Assembly (NCBI GenBank): GCA_963718405.1
Contig: CAVQYZ010000004.1
Coordinates: forward strand, 248,001 to 312,000
Reading direction: 5' to 3'
DNA from: Bog-756 sp963718405
GTDB taxonomy: Bacteria > Actinomycetota > Acidimicrobiia > Acidimicrobiales > RAAP-2
DNA length: 64,000 nt
Shown: in pieces, positions 16,732 through 26,082 of the stretch
Layout of the letters: each line of letters starts with the position of its first letter
How positions within the stretch are numbered: the first letter of the stretch is position 1
Program-made: the position numbers and the translations under genes
Notes under the pieces: model-generated
Told to the model about the DNA's origin: nothing
What the model saw: only the letters and a program-made list of their open reading frames with translations
Databases searched by the model: none

Positions 16732-18176
16732 CCTCCGACCAGGTGTATCAGTATCGACTCCCCCACGGCCACGCAGTGGGTGACCGAGACGCAACTCACG
16801 GCCGTCAGTGGTTGGGGAAGACCCACCCAGGCCGGACGTCTCCACGGGGAGGACCGCGACCCGCTCACCAGCACCACGCCGGCCTGCGGCACCGTGGCCA
16901 CCGACGTGCCAACGGCGACACAGGCTCCGACGGAGGCACACGAGACGTCGTTCAGCGAGGCGCTGGTGGCATCGAGCGTTTGACTCGACCAGGTGGCGCC
17001 ACCGTTGTCGGTGGTGAACATCACTCCATGGCCGACCCTGGCGGCGTCCAGGGTGGTGGCCGTGGTGCCCACCACCGTGCAGCGGACCCCGGGCACGCCG
17101 ACCGGCGGCACCGTGGTGGTGGTGGGCGGCGCCACCGTGGTGGTGGTCGAGGTCGATGTGCTCGTCGTGGTGGGCACGCTGGTGGAGCCCGGCGTGTGGG
17201 TCGTGGTGGTAGTGGTGGTAGCCGGCAACGGTGCGGTGGTCGTGGTGGACGGGGTGGGAAAAGCCCCGACGCCGGTTGGCGGGCCGGTGAGGCAGGAGAG
17301 CCCGGTGAGGTTGCCGGCACCGGTCGGAATGGTGACCGTGGCCCAACTGGCACCGTCGTTGGTGCTCAGGGCCAGGACCCCGGTGACGTGGTTGAGATCG
17401 GTCACGGTGTGGCCGGTGACCCAGCAGCTTCCGTCGGCGGTGCACGAGACGGCCGTGGGCCCGGACATGCCGGCGGGAAGGGTGCCCCCCTGGGTCCAGG
17501 TTGCCCCCGAGCTCATCGACACCAGGGCCACCGAGCCCATGGCGGTGGTCCCGACCGCCATGCACCGACCGTCGTGGGCGCAGGTGATGGCCGTCAGGTC
17601 CACCACGCTCGGAGGGATCACCACCGGTCCCCAATGGATCCCGCCGTCGAGGGTCATGATGGCCACCCCCTGGGTGGCGGTTGGCCCTGCGGCCTGGCCC
17701 ACCGCCGTGCAGTGGATGCTGTCGGTGCAGGCCACCCCGGACAGGTAGCCCACCGTCGGCGGCACGGCCTCGGTGGCCCAGGTGGCCCCCCCGTTGGTGG
17801 TGGCGATCAGCGCCGCGGCGTTGGCTCCACCCGCCCCTCCCACGGTGGAGCCGACCGCCCAGCACTTTTTGGCGCTCACGCAGTCCAGGCCCGAGAGCGT
17901 GTTGACCGGGGCGGGAAGGGCCACGGTGGCGAAGGAGCCGAGCCAGGGAGAGTTGGCCGCCAACGTGGGCGACGGGGAGGCGTTCGAGGTGTTGTTGGCA
18001 CAGGCCGCGGCCGTCACCACCACGAGCAGGGTGGTCACCACGGCGGGCCACCGCATCCGGCGATGGACCTCGGTGACGGCCTCGGGGCCGGGTGCGTCGG
18101 CGGACCTCGGTAGGACCTCGGGAATCGCCGTCCCCGACATCGGGCGGGGATTGACGATCTGGCTCTGGCGGATCAC
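16728..18176 (-). CDS. BNR/Asp-box repeat lipoprotein, putative beta-propeller
   Basis: A 482-residue exported protein. A transmembrane/signal segment (WPAVVTTLLVVVTAAACANN) ends in a lipobox-like TAAAC, giving a lipid-anchored cysteine near residue 59. The mature part has about six units alternating a cysteine-pair strand (CVSAKKCWAVGS, CTDSIHCTAVGQ, CAHDGRCMAVGT, CTADGSCWVTGH) with Asp-box strands (TTNGGATWA, STNDGASWA, TTDNGGATWS). Such units form sialidase-type beta-propellers, though no catalytic site is evident. A Thr/Pro/Ser-rich linker of about 60 residues interrupts the propeller before its last blades. The start could be GTG 18176 or ATG 18140; both leave an unusually long cytoplasmic N-terminus. 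Confidence 0.75.
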   Translation of the reverse strand: MIRQSQIVNPRPMSGTAIPEVLPRSADAPGPEAVTEVHRRMRWPAVVTTLLVVVTAAACANNTSNASPSPTLAANSPWLGSFATVALPAPVNTLSGLDCVSAKKCWAVGSTVGGAGGANAAALIATTNGGATWATEAVPPTVGYLSGVACTDSIHCTAVGQAAGPTATQGVAIMTLDGGIHWGPVVIPPSVVDLTAITCAHDGRCMAVGTTAMGSVALVSMSSGATWTQGGTLPAGMSGPTAVSCTADGSCWVTGHTVTDLNHVTGVLALSTNDGASWATVTIPTGAGNLTGLSCLTGPPTGVGAFPTPSTTTTAPLPATTTTTTTHTPGSTSVPTTTSTSTSTTTTVAPPTTTTVPPVGVPGVRCTVVGTTATTLDAARVGHGVMFTTDNGGATWSSQTLDATSASLNDVSCASVGACVAVGTSVATVPQAGVVLVSGSRSSPWRRPAWVGLPQPLTAVSCVSVTHCVAVGESILIHLVGG

Positions 18177-18224
18177 GGACGTGACAGGCCTGGGCAGGGA
18201 GTGCTCACCGATCGAAGAGGTGAG

Positions 18225-18320
18225 TCAGCGGGCCCTGCGGCCCGGCGCGGGTGTGGTGCCGGAGGCCGTAGCCGCGGCCAGCTCCCCGTGGTCCTGGCCA
18301 CCGGTCATCTCCTCGTACAT
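18225..18320 (-). CDS. possible 31-residue small protein
   Basis: ATG at 18320 has a good GGAGG site five bases upstream and opens a 31-codon frame (MYEEMTGGQDHGELAAATAS...) ending at TGA 18225, 49 bases before the lipoprotein gene. It could be a leader peptide, a small protein or chance. No family is recognised. The remainder of the 18177-18500 gap holds nothing else I can support. Confidence 0.25.
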   Translation of the reverse strand: MYEEMTGGQDHGELAAATASGTTPAPGRRAR

Positions 18321-18500
18321 CCCGTCCTCCGGCCCCGCTCCGCCGGTTCGATCGATTCCATGCGAGATCTTGCCACGTCGACCCCTCTGGAGGAGGTCAT
18401 GATGGTCACTTCGGAGGCTGTCCGTCTACGTTTAGTCGGTGGTGCCGGCTCCTCCTTCCCCCTGCCGTCCCCCATCGCTGACCCCTGACGGTCTCCGGCC

Positions 18501-19673
18501 ATGAGCTGGGTCGACCTGGTGGTCGTGGTCATCGTGGCCCTCTCCGCCATCCAGGGCCTCCGGTTGGGCGCCATCGTCCAGATCCTCTCCTTCGGGGGAT
18601 TCCTGGTGGGTCTGTACCTGGGTGCCCTACTGGCCTCGGTCACCGTGCACTGGGTCCACACCCAACCGGAGCGCACCGCGGTGGCACTCGCCAGCATGTT
18701 GGGGGTGGCGGCGTGCTGCGGGGTCATAGGGCGGGTCGTGGGCAACCTGGCCTTCTCCCGCGTGCACCGCAGCCTGTTGGGTCCGGTGGACTCCGTCCTC
18801 GGGGTGGTGGTGGCGGTGGTGGCCTCGCTACTGGTGGCCTGGTTGGTGGCCAGCACGCTGGTCAACAGCTCCTCACTCAGCCTCAACAGCGCCATCAGCC
18901 GGTCGAGGATCATCCGGTCCCTCGACAGCGTGCTGCCCGCTCCGCCCTCGGTCTTCTCCCAGGTGCAGAGCTTCCTCTCCTCTGAGGGATTCCCGCCGGT
19001 GTTCGCCAATCTGGCCCCGGCGTCGGCCGGGCCCGTATCCCTACCGGGCAACGCGCTGTTGCAGGAGGCGGCCACCCGTGCTGCAGCCTCGACGGTCAAG
19101 GTCATCGGCGACGGGTGCGGGCAGATCCAGGAGGGATCGGGCTTCGTGGTGGCGCCGGGGTTGGTGGTGACCAACGCCCACGTGATCGCCGGCATCGCCC
19201 GGCCCATGGTCGAAGTCGGGAACGGCCTCCTCCCGACCACCGTGGTGTTGTTCGATCCGTCCTTCGACCTGGCGGTCATGCGGGTGCCGGGTGTGGACGA
19301 AGCGGCCTTGCCGCTCGACCCCGACAAGGCCACCCGGGGGGCGCAGGCGGCGGTACTCGGCTACCCGGGCGGCGGACCGTTCACCGTGGTCCCGGCGGGG
19401 GTGATGGCCGAGTTCGAAGCAGAGGGTCGGGACATCTACGGGCTGGGCCTCACCGTCCGCGACGTCTACGAGATCCAGGCCATCGTGCGACCGGGCAACT
19501 CGGGAGGTCCGCTGGTCGAACCGGACGGCCAGGTGATCGGGGTGGTCTTCTCGCGTTCCACCACCAACGGCGACATCGGGTACGCCCTGGCTTCGCCGGG
19601 GGTGCTGTCCCGGGTCCTGCGGGCCGAGGATCGAAGCGCCCCGGTGGGCACCGGGCCCTGCACGTCGGGCTGA
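18501..19673 (+). CDS. marP: membrane-anchored periplasmic serine protease, MarP-like
   Basis: A 390-residue protein with a CvpA-like four-helix membrane domain (about residues 1-125), a linker, and a trypsin-fold protease domain. The catalytic triad is intact: His227 in TNAHVIAG, Asp256 in FDPSFDLAV and Ser334 in RPGNSGGPL. The oxidation-sensing Cys pair expected of MarP is plausible (CGQIQEGSGF and a C-terminal Cys). In Mycobacterium tuberculosis, MarP (Rv3671c) cleaves periplasmic targets and is needed for acid resistance. The substrate here is unknown. It is 114 bases upstream of the GH15 gene on the same strand. Confidence 0.9.
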   Translation: MSWVDLVVVVIVALSAIQGLRLGAIVQILSFGGFLVGLYLGALLASVTVHWVHTQPERTAVALASMLGVAACCGVIGRVVGNLAFSRVHRSLLGPVDSVLGVVVAVVASLLVAWLVASTLVNSSSLSLNSAISRSRIIRSLDSVLPAPPSVFSQVQSFLSSEGFPPVFANLAPASAGPVSLPGNALLQEAATRAAASTVKVIGDGCGQIQEGSGFVVAPGLVVTNAHVIAGIARPMVEVGNGLLPTTVVLFDPSFDLAVMRVPGVDEAALPLDPDKATRGAQAAVLGYPGGGPFTVVPAGVMAEFEAEGRDIYGLGLTVRDVYEIQAIVRPGNSGGPLVEPDGQVIGVVFSRSTTNGDIGYALASPGVLSRVLRAEDRSAPVGTGPCTSG

Positions 19674-19787
19674 GCCCGAGGCGCAGTCGGCGTGGAGGTG
19701 GAACGGGTCAACCAGGGCGGGATACCGGCTCGTGTCGGAGGCCCGGGATCGAACACACCAGGTGGTGCCTCCGGCTAGACATGGGAC

Positions 19788-22082
19788 ATGGCGCTTCCGA
19801 TCGAGGATTACGGCATCATCGGCGACCTCCATACTGCGGCCCTGGTGGGGCGGGACGGATCCATCGACTGGCTGTGCCTGCCCCGCTTCGACTCGGGAGC
19901 CTGCTTCGCCAAGCTCTTAGGTGACGACAACAACGGGTCGTGGCGCCTGGCACCCAAAGGAGCCCACCTGGCCAAGCACCGCCACTACCGGGAAGAGACG
20001 CTGGTTCTCGAGTCGGAGTTCGTGACCGACGAGGGCTCGGTCCGGGTGGTCGACTGCATGCCGATCCGTCAGCAGCATCCCGAAGTGATCCGCCTGGTGG
20101 AGGGGGTACGGGGAAAGGTCACCATGGAGATGGTCCTGACCATCCGGTTCGGTTACGGCCAGATCGTCCCCTGGGTCCGCAACGTCGACGGGACCCTCAA
20201 TGCCATCGCCGGGCCCGACGGCCTGTCGCTGTGGTCCCCGGTGCACTGCGAGGGCCGCGACTTCTCCACGGTGGCGGAGTTCACCGTTTCGGAGGGTCAG
20301 CAGGTTCCCTTCTCCCTGACCTGGTTCCCGGCCAGTGAAGATCCTCCCCGTCCGGTCGATGCGGCCTACGCCATTCAGGACACCGAGCTGTGGTGGACCG
20401 ACTGGGTGAAGCAGTGCACCTACGAGGGTGAGTACCGCGAGGCGGTCGTGCGCTCCCTCATCACCCTGAAGGCCCTGACCTACGAGCCGACCGGCGGGAT
20501 CGTGGCCGCCGCCACCACCTCACTCCCGGAGACCCTGGGCGGTGCCCGCAACTGGGACTACCGGTTCTGCTGGCTGCGGGACGCCACGCTGACCCTCGAG
20601 TCGCTGATGCGGGGTGGCTTCTATCAAGAGGCCATGGCCTGGCGGAACTGGTTGCTGCGGGCGATCGCCGGTGATCCCGCCCAGATGCAGATCATGTACG
20701 GGGCCGGGGGGGAGCGCCGGCTCGACGAGTGGGAGATCGACTGGCTCCCCGGCTACGAGGGATCGGCCCCGGTGCGGATCGGCAACGCCGCCGCCGGGCA
20801 GTTCCAACTCGATGTCTACGGCGAAGTCATGTCGGCCCTCTATGAGTCGGCGGACACTGCCGAGAGCGATGAGAACCCGTCGTGGGCCCTTCAGCTGTCG
20901 CTGATGGACTTCCTCGAGCAGGGATGGCGGGAGCCCGATGACGGGATCTGGGAAGTGCGGGGGCCCCGTCGTCACTTCACCCACTCGAAGGTCATGGCCT
21001 GGGTGGCCATCGACCGGGCCATCAAGACGGCCGAGGAGCACGATCTCCGAGGGCCGGTGAAACGGTGGAAGGAGATACGCACGGAGATCCACGACCAGGT
21101 CTGCGACCGGGGGTTCAACAAGGAAAAGGGCTCGTTCACCCAGTACTACGGATCCGACCAACTCGACGCCAGCTTGCTGATGATCCCGATTGTCGGCTTC
21201 CTGCCCGCCACCGACCCGAGGATGCAGGGCACCATCGAGGCCATTGAACGGGAGTTGGTCGACGGGGGTTTCGTCCTCCGCTACCGCACGGCTGACACCG
21301 GTGACGTCGACGGGCTGAGCGGTCGGGAGGGGGCCTTTCTGGCTTGCTCGTTCTGGTTGGCCGACTGCCTCTCGATGCTGGGCCGCCACCATGATGCCCG
21401 CCAACTGCTCGATCGGTTGATGGATCTCCGCAACGACCTGGGACTGCTCTCCGAGGAGTACGACCCGGTGGCCGGACGCCTGGTCGGCAACTTCCCGCAG
21501 GCCTTCTCGCACGTGTCCCTGGTCAACTCGGCATCCAAAATCGGTGGCGACGAGAAACCGTCGACGAACCACGTCATCTCCGGCCTGGCCCGGAGGGCGC
21601 TGACCCGGGGCAAGAGCAGCACCGGTAGCCAACACCTGGGGGCCTTCAACGCCAAGACGGTGCTGTCGAGGTTGGCTGACAGCGGGCAGGTCCACCGGAT
21701 CGGTAGCGTCAAGCTGCCCACCGGAGGGAAGGGAAAACCGCTGGCCGCCGTGGTTCCCGGTGGAGCGAAGGGCAGTCGGAAGCCGACCCAGGCCCCCTCG
21801 GTGAAGAGGCCCACGCCCGTGGCCACCAAGGCGCCGGCCGCGCCGAGGGGCGGCACGGCCGCCACCACGGGACTTGCTGCGGGCACGAGGAGGTCGACCT
21901 CGAAGAAGGCCGCGCCGGCGAAGAAGAAGGCCGCGCCGGCGAAGAAGAAGGCCGCGCCGGTAGCGAAGAAGAAGGCCGCGCCGGTAGCGAAGAAGAAGGC
22001 CGCGCCGGCCAAGAAGCAACCGGCCAAGGCCACCACCCGGTCGTCCAAGCGGGCCGGCGGGAACTCCGCCCCCCGCCCCTAG
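19788..22082 (+). CDS. glycoside hydrolase family 15 protein with a histone-H1-like basic tail
   Basis: 764 residues. Positions 1 to about 610 form a typical bacterial GH15 (glucoamylase/trehalase-type) enzyme: start MALPIEDYGIIGDLHTAALVGRDG; WDYRFCWLRDATLTLESL; DEWEIDWLPGYEGSAPVRIGNAA with the general-acid Glu; SKVMAWVAIDRAI; and GLLSEEYDP with the second catalytic Glu. GH15 proteins of this form in actinobacteria are often trehalases. From about 650 the chain becomes Lys/Ala/Pro-rich, with repeated KKKAAPA/KKKAAPV units, and ends TTRSSKRAGGNSAPRP. No signal peptide is present, so the enzyme is cytoplasmic and the tail could bind DNA, RNA, polyphosphate or glycogen-type polymers. The ATG follows shortly after a weak GA-rich region. 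Confidence 0.9.
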   Translation: MALPIEDYGIIGDLHTAALVGRDGSIDWLCLPRFDSGACFAKLLGDDNNGSWRLAPKGAHLAKHRHYREETLVLESEFVTDEGSVRVVDCMPIRQQHPEVIRLVEGVRGKVTMEMVLTIRFGYGQIVPWVRNVDGTLNAIAGPDGLSLWSPVHCEGRDFSTVAEFTVSEGQQVPFSLTWFPASEDPPRPVDAAYAIQDTELWWTDWVKQCTYEGEYREAVVRSLITLKALTYEPTGGIVAAATTSLPETLGGARNWDYRFCWLRDATLTLESLMRGGFYQEAMAWRNWLLRAIAGDPAQMQIMYGAGGERRLDEWEIDWLPGYEGSAPVRIGNAAAGQFQLDVYGEVMSALYESADTAESDENPSWALQLSLMDFLEQGWREPDDGIWEVRGPRRHFTHSKVMAWVAIDRAIKTAEEHDLRGPVKRWKEIRTEIHDQVCDRGFNKEKGSFTQYYGSDQLDASLLMIPIVGFLPATDPRMQGTIEAIERELVDGGFVLRYRTADTGDVDGLSGREGAFLACSFWLADCLSMLGRHHDARQLLDRLMDLRNDLGLLSEEYDPVAGRLVGNFPQAFSHVSLVNSASKIGGDEKPSTNHVISGLARRALTRGKSSTGSQHLGAFNAKTVLSRLADSGQVHRIGSVKLPTGGKGKPLAAVVPGGAKGSRKPTQAPSVKRPTPVATKAPAAPRGGTAATTGLAAGTRRSTSKKAAPAKKKAAPAKKKAAPVAKKKAAPVAKKKAAPAKKQPAKATTRSSKRAGGNSAPRP
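21901..22020 (+). repeat. in-frame repeats encoding KKKAAPA/V units
   Basis: The DNA unit GAAGAAGGCCGCGCCGG recurs about five times with 3-6-base spacers inside the GH15 gene. The repeat keeps the reading frame, so slippage would lengthen or shorten the basic tail in whole units. Confidence 0.8.
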
Positions 22083-22232
22083 TCAGCCCAGGGTCGACAG
22101 GCCGTTCGGAACGGGTCGAGGATTCGTATGAGTGGAGACCACCACCATCCCCCGGGAGGACACCTTCCTGACCGCGGCTCTGCCGATTCGACAGAGCCGG
22201 GTGAGAACCGGCGTGGTAGCGGTGGCGGGGTC

Positions 22233-23156
22233 ATGGTGGCGGACGGAGTCATCGAGCTCGACACCCTGCTGGGCGGTTGGGACCGGGTCACCGCCGGCTA
22301 CCTCATCGAGGGGGACGCCCCGGTGCTGGTGGAGACCGGTAGTCAGAGCTCGGTTCCCGTACTGCTGGCCCAACTGGAGCGACTGGGCGTCGGCCCCGAA
22401 GACCTGGCGGGTGTGGTGGTCACCCACATCCATCTCGACCATGCCGGCGGGGTGGGAGACGTGGCCCGGGCCTTTCCCAAAGCCACGGTCTACGTCCACG
22501 AGAAAGGAGCCCGACATCTGGTCGACCCCACCAGGCTGGTCGACTCGGCCTCCCGGGTCTACGGGCCGCTCCTGGACTCGCTGTACGGACGACTGGACCC
22601 CACTCCCGCTGATCGGATCCACGTGCTGGCCGACCTGGAGGAGATCGAGGTCAGCTCCAACCGCTCGCTGGTGACGGTGGACTCACCCGGCCATGCCAAG
22701 CACCATCTGGCCCTGCACGACACCCTGAGCGGCGTCCTGTTCGCCGGCGATGCCGTGGGGGTGAAGCTTCCCGATGCCGGGGTGCTGCGACCGTCGACCC
22801 CTCCGCCCGATTTCGACCTCGACCAGGCCCTCCATTCGCTCCAGCGGTTCGCCGACCGTCGCCCCACCGGATTGGCCCTGGCCCACTACGGTCTGCTGAC
22901 CGATCCGCTGGACGTACTGGACGAGGCGGACGGGACCCTCCGGAGCTGGGTGGGGGTGGCCGAGTCGGCCTTCCAACGGGGCGAGGACATTGCCGCCGCT
23001 CTCGAGGTGGCATTCGCCTCCGACCTCGAGGGCGTCCCCGCCGAGCATCGCCAGAAGCTCGACGTCATGAACGGGGTGCACTCCAACGCCGCCGGTCTGC
23101 AACGTTGGCTGTCCGGTCGCCACCCCGCCACCGACCATCCCCCGGAGGGGGCGTGA
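22233..23156 (+). CDS. MBL-fold metallo-hydrolase
   Basis: A 307-residue metallo-beta-lactamase-fold protein: THIHLDHAGG metal motif, then SPGHAKHHL, LFAGDAVG, and a late histidine in LALAHYG. The C-terminal part (WVGVAESAFQRGEDIAAALE) is helical. The family includes glyoxalase II- and lactonase-type hydrolases; the substrate is unknown. I chose the ATG at 22233 (MVADGVIELDTLLGG) because family members start there. An in-frame ATG at 22128 also has a GAGG site, but the extra 35 residues are low-complexity. Confidence 0.8.
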   Translation: MVADGVIELDTLLGGWDRVTAGYLIEGDAPVLVETGSQSSVPVLLAQLERLGVGPEDLAGVVVTHIHLDHAGGVGDVARAFPKATVYVHEKGARHLVDPTRLVDSASRVYGPLLDSLYGRLDPTPADRIHVLADLEEIEVSSNRSLVTVDSPGHAKHHLALHDTLSGVLFAGDAVGVKLPDAGVLRPSTPPPDFDLDQALHSLQRFADRRPTGLALAHYGLLTDPLDVLDEADGTLRSWVGVAESAFQRGEDIAAALEVAFASDLEGVPAEHRQKLDVMNGVHSNAAGLQRWLSGRHPATDHPPEGA

Positions 23157-23235
23157 CGGCGCCACGGGGACGGGGACCTGATGCGACGCAGGCGGCGGGA
23201 GCGTCGACGCCGGGCTCGGAGGCTCGTGGTCCGGT

Positions 23236-24529
23236 ATGAACATCTCGATCGTGGCCGGCTGGCTTCCGTTCGTGGTGCGGGTGGTGGCCGTGGTGCTTCT
23301 GGTGGCTTCGGTCGACTGGTGGTCCGGCGGCTGGAAGCGCCAACTGGGGCGGGGTCTGCCCGTAGCCGCGGTGGTCACCGGCCTGGTGGCCCTGGTGGCC
23401 ACGGTGTGGTCGCTGACTCCGTCGGACTTTCCCTGGTCGGCCTATGTCTGGGGTTTCACCTTCCTCCTGGCGTGGGTGGTGGCGGTCACCGGGTGGAGGT
23501 CGGCGGGCCGATGGCGCCGGGCCTCGATGGTGGCGGCCATCATCGTCACCTTGCTGGTCACCTTGGATGCCATCGATCAGCAGTCGGACTCGTTTCCCAC
23601 CCTGGAGCGACTGGTGACCCTCAACCCCGAGAATGTGGTCGAAACCCCGCAGCTGGCCCAGATCCGGGCGCAGGTGGCCTCGACGGGAAAGTTGCCCGAC
23701 CAGGGAGTGCTCATCGAAGTCGACATTCCGCCCACCGCATCGCACTTCGCCACCCGGCCGGCCTACGTGTATCTCCCACCGGCCTGGTTCGCCAAGGTGA
23801 CTCCGTCGTTGCCCACACTGGTGCTCCTGCCCGGTGAGCCCGGCAGCGCCTCGGACTGGTCGGACGACGGCGACGCCGACAACACCGCCGATGCCTTCGC
23901 ATCGTCCCACCACGGCGTGGCCCCCATCATCGTGATGCCCGACCCCAACGGGACGAAGACCGTGGACTCCGAGTGCGTCAACTCCCAGATTCGGAGAGGC
24001 CGAGACCTATCTGGTCGACGACGTGCCGGCCTTCGTCCGCACCCGGTTCGACGCCTCCAGGGCGGCCGGGTCCCTGGCCATCGGAGGGCTCTCCGCCGGA
24101 GGGACCTGCTCGGTCATGTTGGCCCTGCGGCATCCGACCGAGTACCCGACCTTCGCCTCCTTCTCCGGGTTCGCCTCACCCCAGTGGCTCGACACCTCGC
24201 GGGCCCAGACCATCGCCACGCTGTTCGGAGGGTCCGAGCAGGAGTTCGCTGCCCATGACCCCATCCAACTGGTCCAGAACGGCCACTTCACCGGAGTGGC
24301 CGGTTGGTTCGAAGTGGGGGACCAGGACCCCCAAGCGGTGCAGGCGGCCCACCAGCTGCAACCGGCGGCCCTTCGGGCCGGGATCGCCACCTGCCTACTG
24401 GTGCGGCCGGGAGGTCACGACTTCGATCTGTGGAGTCAGGCGCTGCGGGATGCCTTCCCGTGGCTGGCCTGGAGACTCGGGCTGAGCCCGCAGCCCTCGA
24501 GCGAGCCGGCGACGTGCGCCTCACCGTGA
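23236..24529 (+). CDS. membrane-anchored alpha/beta-hydrolase (esterase/mycolyltransferase-like), one frameshift
   Basis: About 430 residues. The N-terminus has four hydrophobic segments (about 1-115), followed by an extracytoplasmic esterase domain of the Esterase D/antigen 85-like type: RPAYVYLPPAWF, LPTLVLLPGEPGSASDW, VMPDPNG, the nucleophile elbow IGGLSAGGTCSVMLALR, and a C-terminal PGGHDFDLWSQAL with the catalytic His. Removing one A at 23989 joins VNSQ with FGEAETYLVDDVP and restores the family sequence, so this is probably a sequencing indel. It probably hydrolyses or transfers acyl esters outside the membrane. Confidence 0.8.
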
Positions 24530-24629
24530 CCCGGCGGCGACCCCGAGGGCCGCGGCCTTGCGCCCGCGGTACCGCCTGGTCTCGAATGGATGGTGAAGCC
24601 ACGACCGCGGCCGGGAGGAGATCGGGCTG

Positions 24630-25535
24630 ATGAGCATCCTGTTCGCCCTGCTCGGCGCGTTCAGCCAGGCCCTGACCTCCGTGCTCCAACGGCTGGCCAA
24701 CATCACCGGGGCCGGCGAGAAGCGCTCGGCCTGGAAGACCACCCTCTACCTGATCCGACAGCCCATGTGGTTGTTGGGGATGGTGTGCATGGGCGGAACC
24801 TTCGTGTTCACCGCTCTGGCTCTCTACTTCGGCGAGCTGGCCACGGTGCAGCCCATCCTGGTCACCGAGCTCATCTTCACGCTGGCCTTGCGGGCCCTGT
24901 GGCTCCACAACCGGATCGCCAAGCGCACCTGGGGTGCCGCGGCCCTGCTGTGCGCCGGTCTGATCGGGTTTCTGGTGGCGGCCCAGCCCCGCGAAGGGCA
25001 CCGCCATCCCACCCCGACGGGATGGTTGGTGGCGCTGGGCAGTCGGGGTCTGGTGGTGGTGGTGCTCCTGATCCTCAGCCGCTGGGGTTCGCCGGCCCGG
25101 CGGGCCGCTCTGCTCGGTGCCGCCGCCGCCCTGGTCTGGGCCATCGACGCCGCCTTCGTCAAGGCCGCCACCGAAACCCTGGCCCACTACGGCTGGAGTG
25201 GCCTGTTCCTTCACTGGCCGGTGTACGCCGTGGTGGTGAGCGGCGTGACCGGCACCATCCTGCTCGAATCGGCCTTTGCCGCCGGCCCCCTGGCCGCGTC
25301 CCAGTCCGCCCTGCTCATCGTCGATCCACTGGCCAGTATCGCCATCGGCGTGGAGCTCTTCGGGGAGCAACTCAACAGCTCGCCGCTGGCCATCTCCCTA
25401 CAGGTGGTGTTCTTGGCCGCCATGTTCGTCGGGGTGGTGCTGCTGTCGAAGTGGGCGCCTCCCGAAATGGAGGCCCGCTCCCCGAGATCGCCCCGATTGG
25501 TAACGACCGGAGGCGCGGCGCCGGACCCGGCGTGA
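24630..25535 (+). CDS. DMT-superfamily (EamA-like) membrane transporter
   Basis: A 301-residue integral membrane protein with nine to ten hydrophobic helices in two related halves, as in drug/metabolite transporters. The first half includes LGAFSQALTSVLQRLAN, GMVCMGGTFVFTALALYFGELATVQPILVTELIFTLALR. The second half has QSALLIVDPLASIAIGVELFGEQL, a typical EamA C-terminal pattern. The transported compound is unknown. The start has a GGGAGGAG site. It follows the esterase gene by 100 bases on the same strand. Confidence 0.8.
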   Translation: MSILFALLGAFSQALTSVLQRLANITGAGEKRSAWKTTLYLIRQPMWLLGMVCMGGTFVFTALALYFGELATVQPILVTELIFTLALRALWLHNRIAKRTWGAAALLCAGLIGFLVAAQPREGHRHPTPTGWLVALGSRGLVVVVLLILSRWGSPARRAALLGAAAALVWAIDAAFVKAATETLAHYGWSGLFLHWPVYAVVVSGVTGTILLESAFAAGPLAASQSALLIVDPLASIAIGVELFGEQLNSSPLAISLQVVFLAAMFVGVVLLSKWAPPEMEARSPRSPRLVTTGGAAPDPA

Positions 25536-25628
25536 AGGGATGGGAGCGGCAGAACGTGTCGATTGACCGGGGTAAATGAGGTCGATGCGGTACCATCGAA
25601 TGCGGCGTTCGACGAACCAGAGGTGACG

Positions 25629-26015
25629 ATGCGACTGAGCCGAAGCGTTGCCGGAACCCTGGTGGTGCTGCTGTTGTGCGGGGTGGTGGCCAGTGCCTGT
25701 GGTTCGGGTTCGACGTCGCCCGCGGCGGGTTCCTCGACGACCCCGACCACCGCGGGCTCGGCCGGTAACGCTCCCACTTTGAGCACGCTGACCGCCGGGG
25801 TGCAGGCCCAGCTGTCCGGAACCGGGGCCAACGACTTCTCGGTGACCGGTATGAGCAAGCTCACCTGCACTCTTCCGGCCAAGTGGACCGATGCCGCCAC
25901 CTTCGAGTGTCAGGCCTACGACTTTGCCGATGACCTGATGGGCGAGTACGACGGCACCGTCCAGCCGGCGTCGAAGGGGGTCCCGCAGTGGAACGGCTCG
26001 TGGAGCCCGAAGTGA
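25629..26015 (+). CDS. small lipoprotein, DUF4333-like
   Basis: A 128-residue protein with a lipoprotein signal (VAGTLVVLLLCGVVASAC) and a Ser/Thr/Gly-rich linker. A small C-terminal domain contains two cysteines in LTCTLPAKWTDAATFECQAYD and the ending YDGTVQPASKGVPQWNGSW. The pattern 'Cys-P...W...F.C.a.D..G....' resembles DUF4333 and related small actinobacterial lipoprotein domains. Function is unknown. The ATG at 25629 has AGAGGTG upstream; an earlier in-frame start is not signal-like. Confidence 0.7.
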   Translation: MRLSRSVAGTLVVLLLCGVVASACGSGSTSPAAGSSTTPTTAGSAGNAPTLSTLTAGVQAQLSGTGANDFSVTGMSKLTCTLPAKWTDAATFECQAYDFADDLMGEYDGTVQPASKGVPQWNGSWSPK

Positions 26016-26082
26016 GCACTACAGCCCGCTAGGGAATCACGCACCCGGCCTGCCGGTGACGGCGGCCCCTTGGCTCGGAGTC

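Noticed and set aside
16732..18051. Long N-terminal extension of the methyltransferase (633 codons in total)
   Set aside because: The extension is an alternate frame of the BNR lipoprotein gene. The GTG at 16731 overlaps that gene's stop and gives a normal-length methyltransferase.
20520..22019. 499-codon frame opposite the GH15 gene
   Set aside because: Leu/Arg/Gly-rich shadow without any motif; the plus-strand frame has complete GH15 catalytic motifs.
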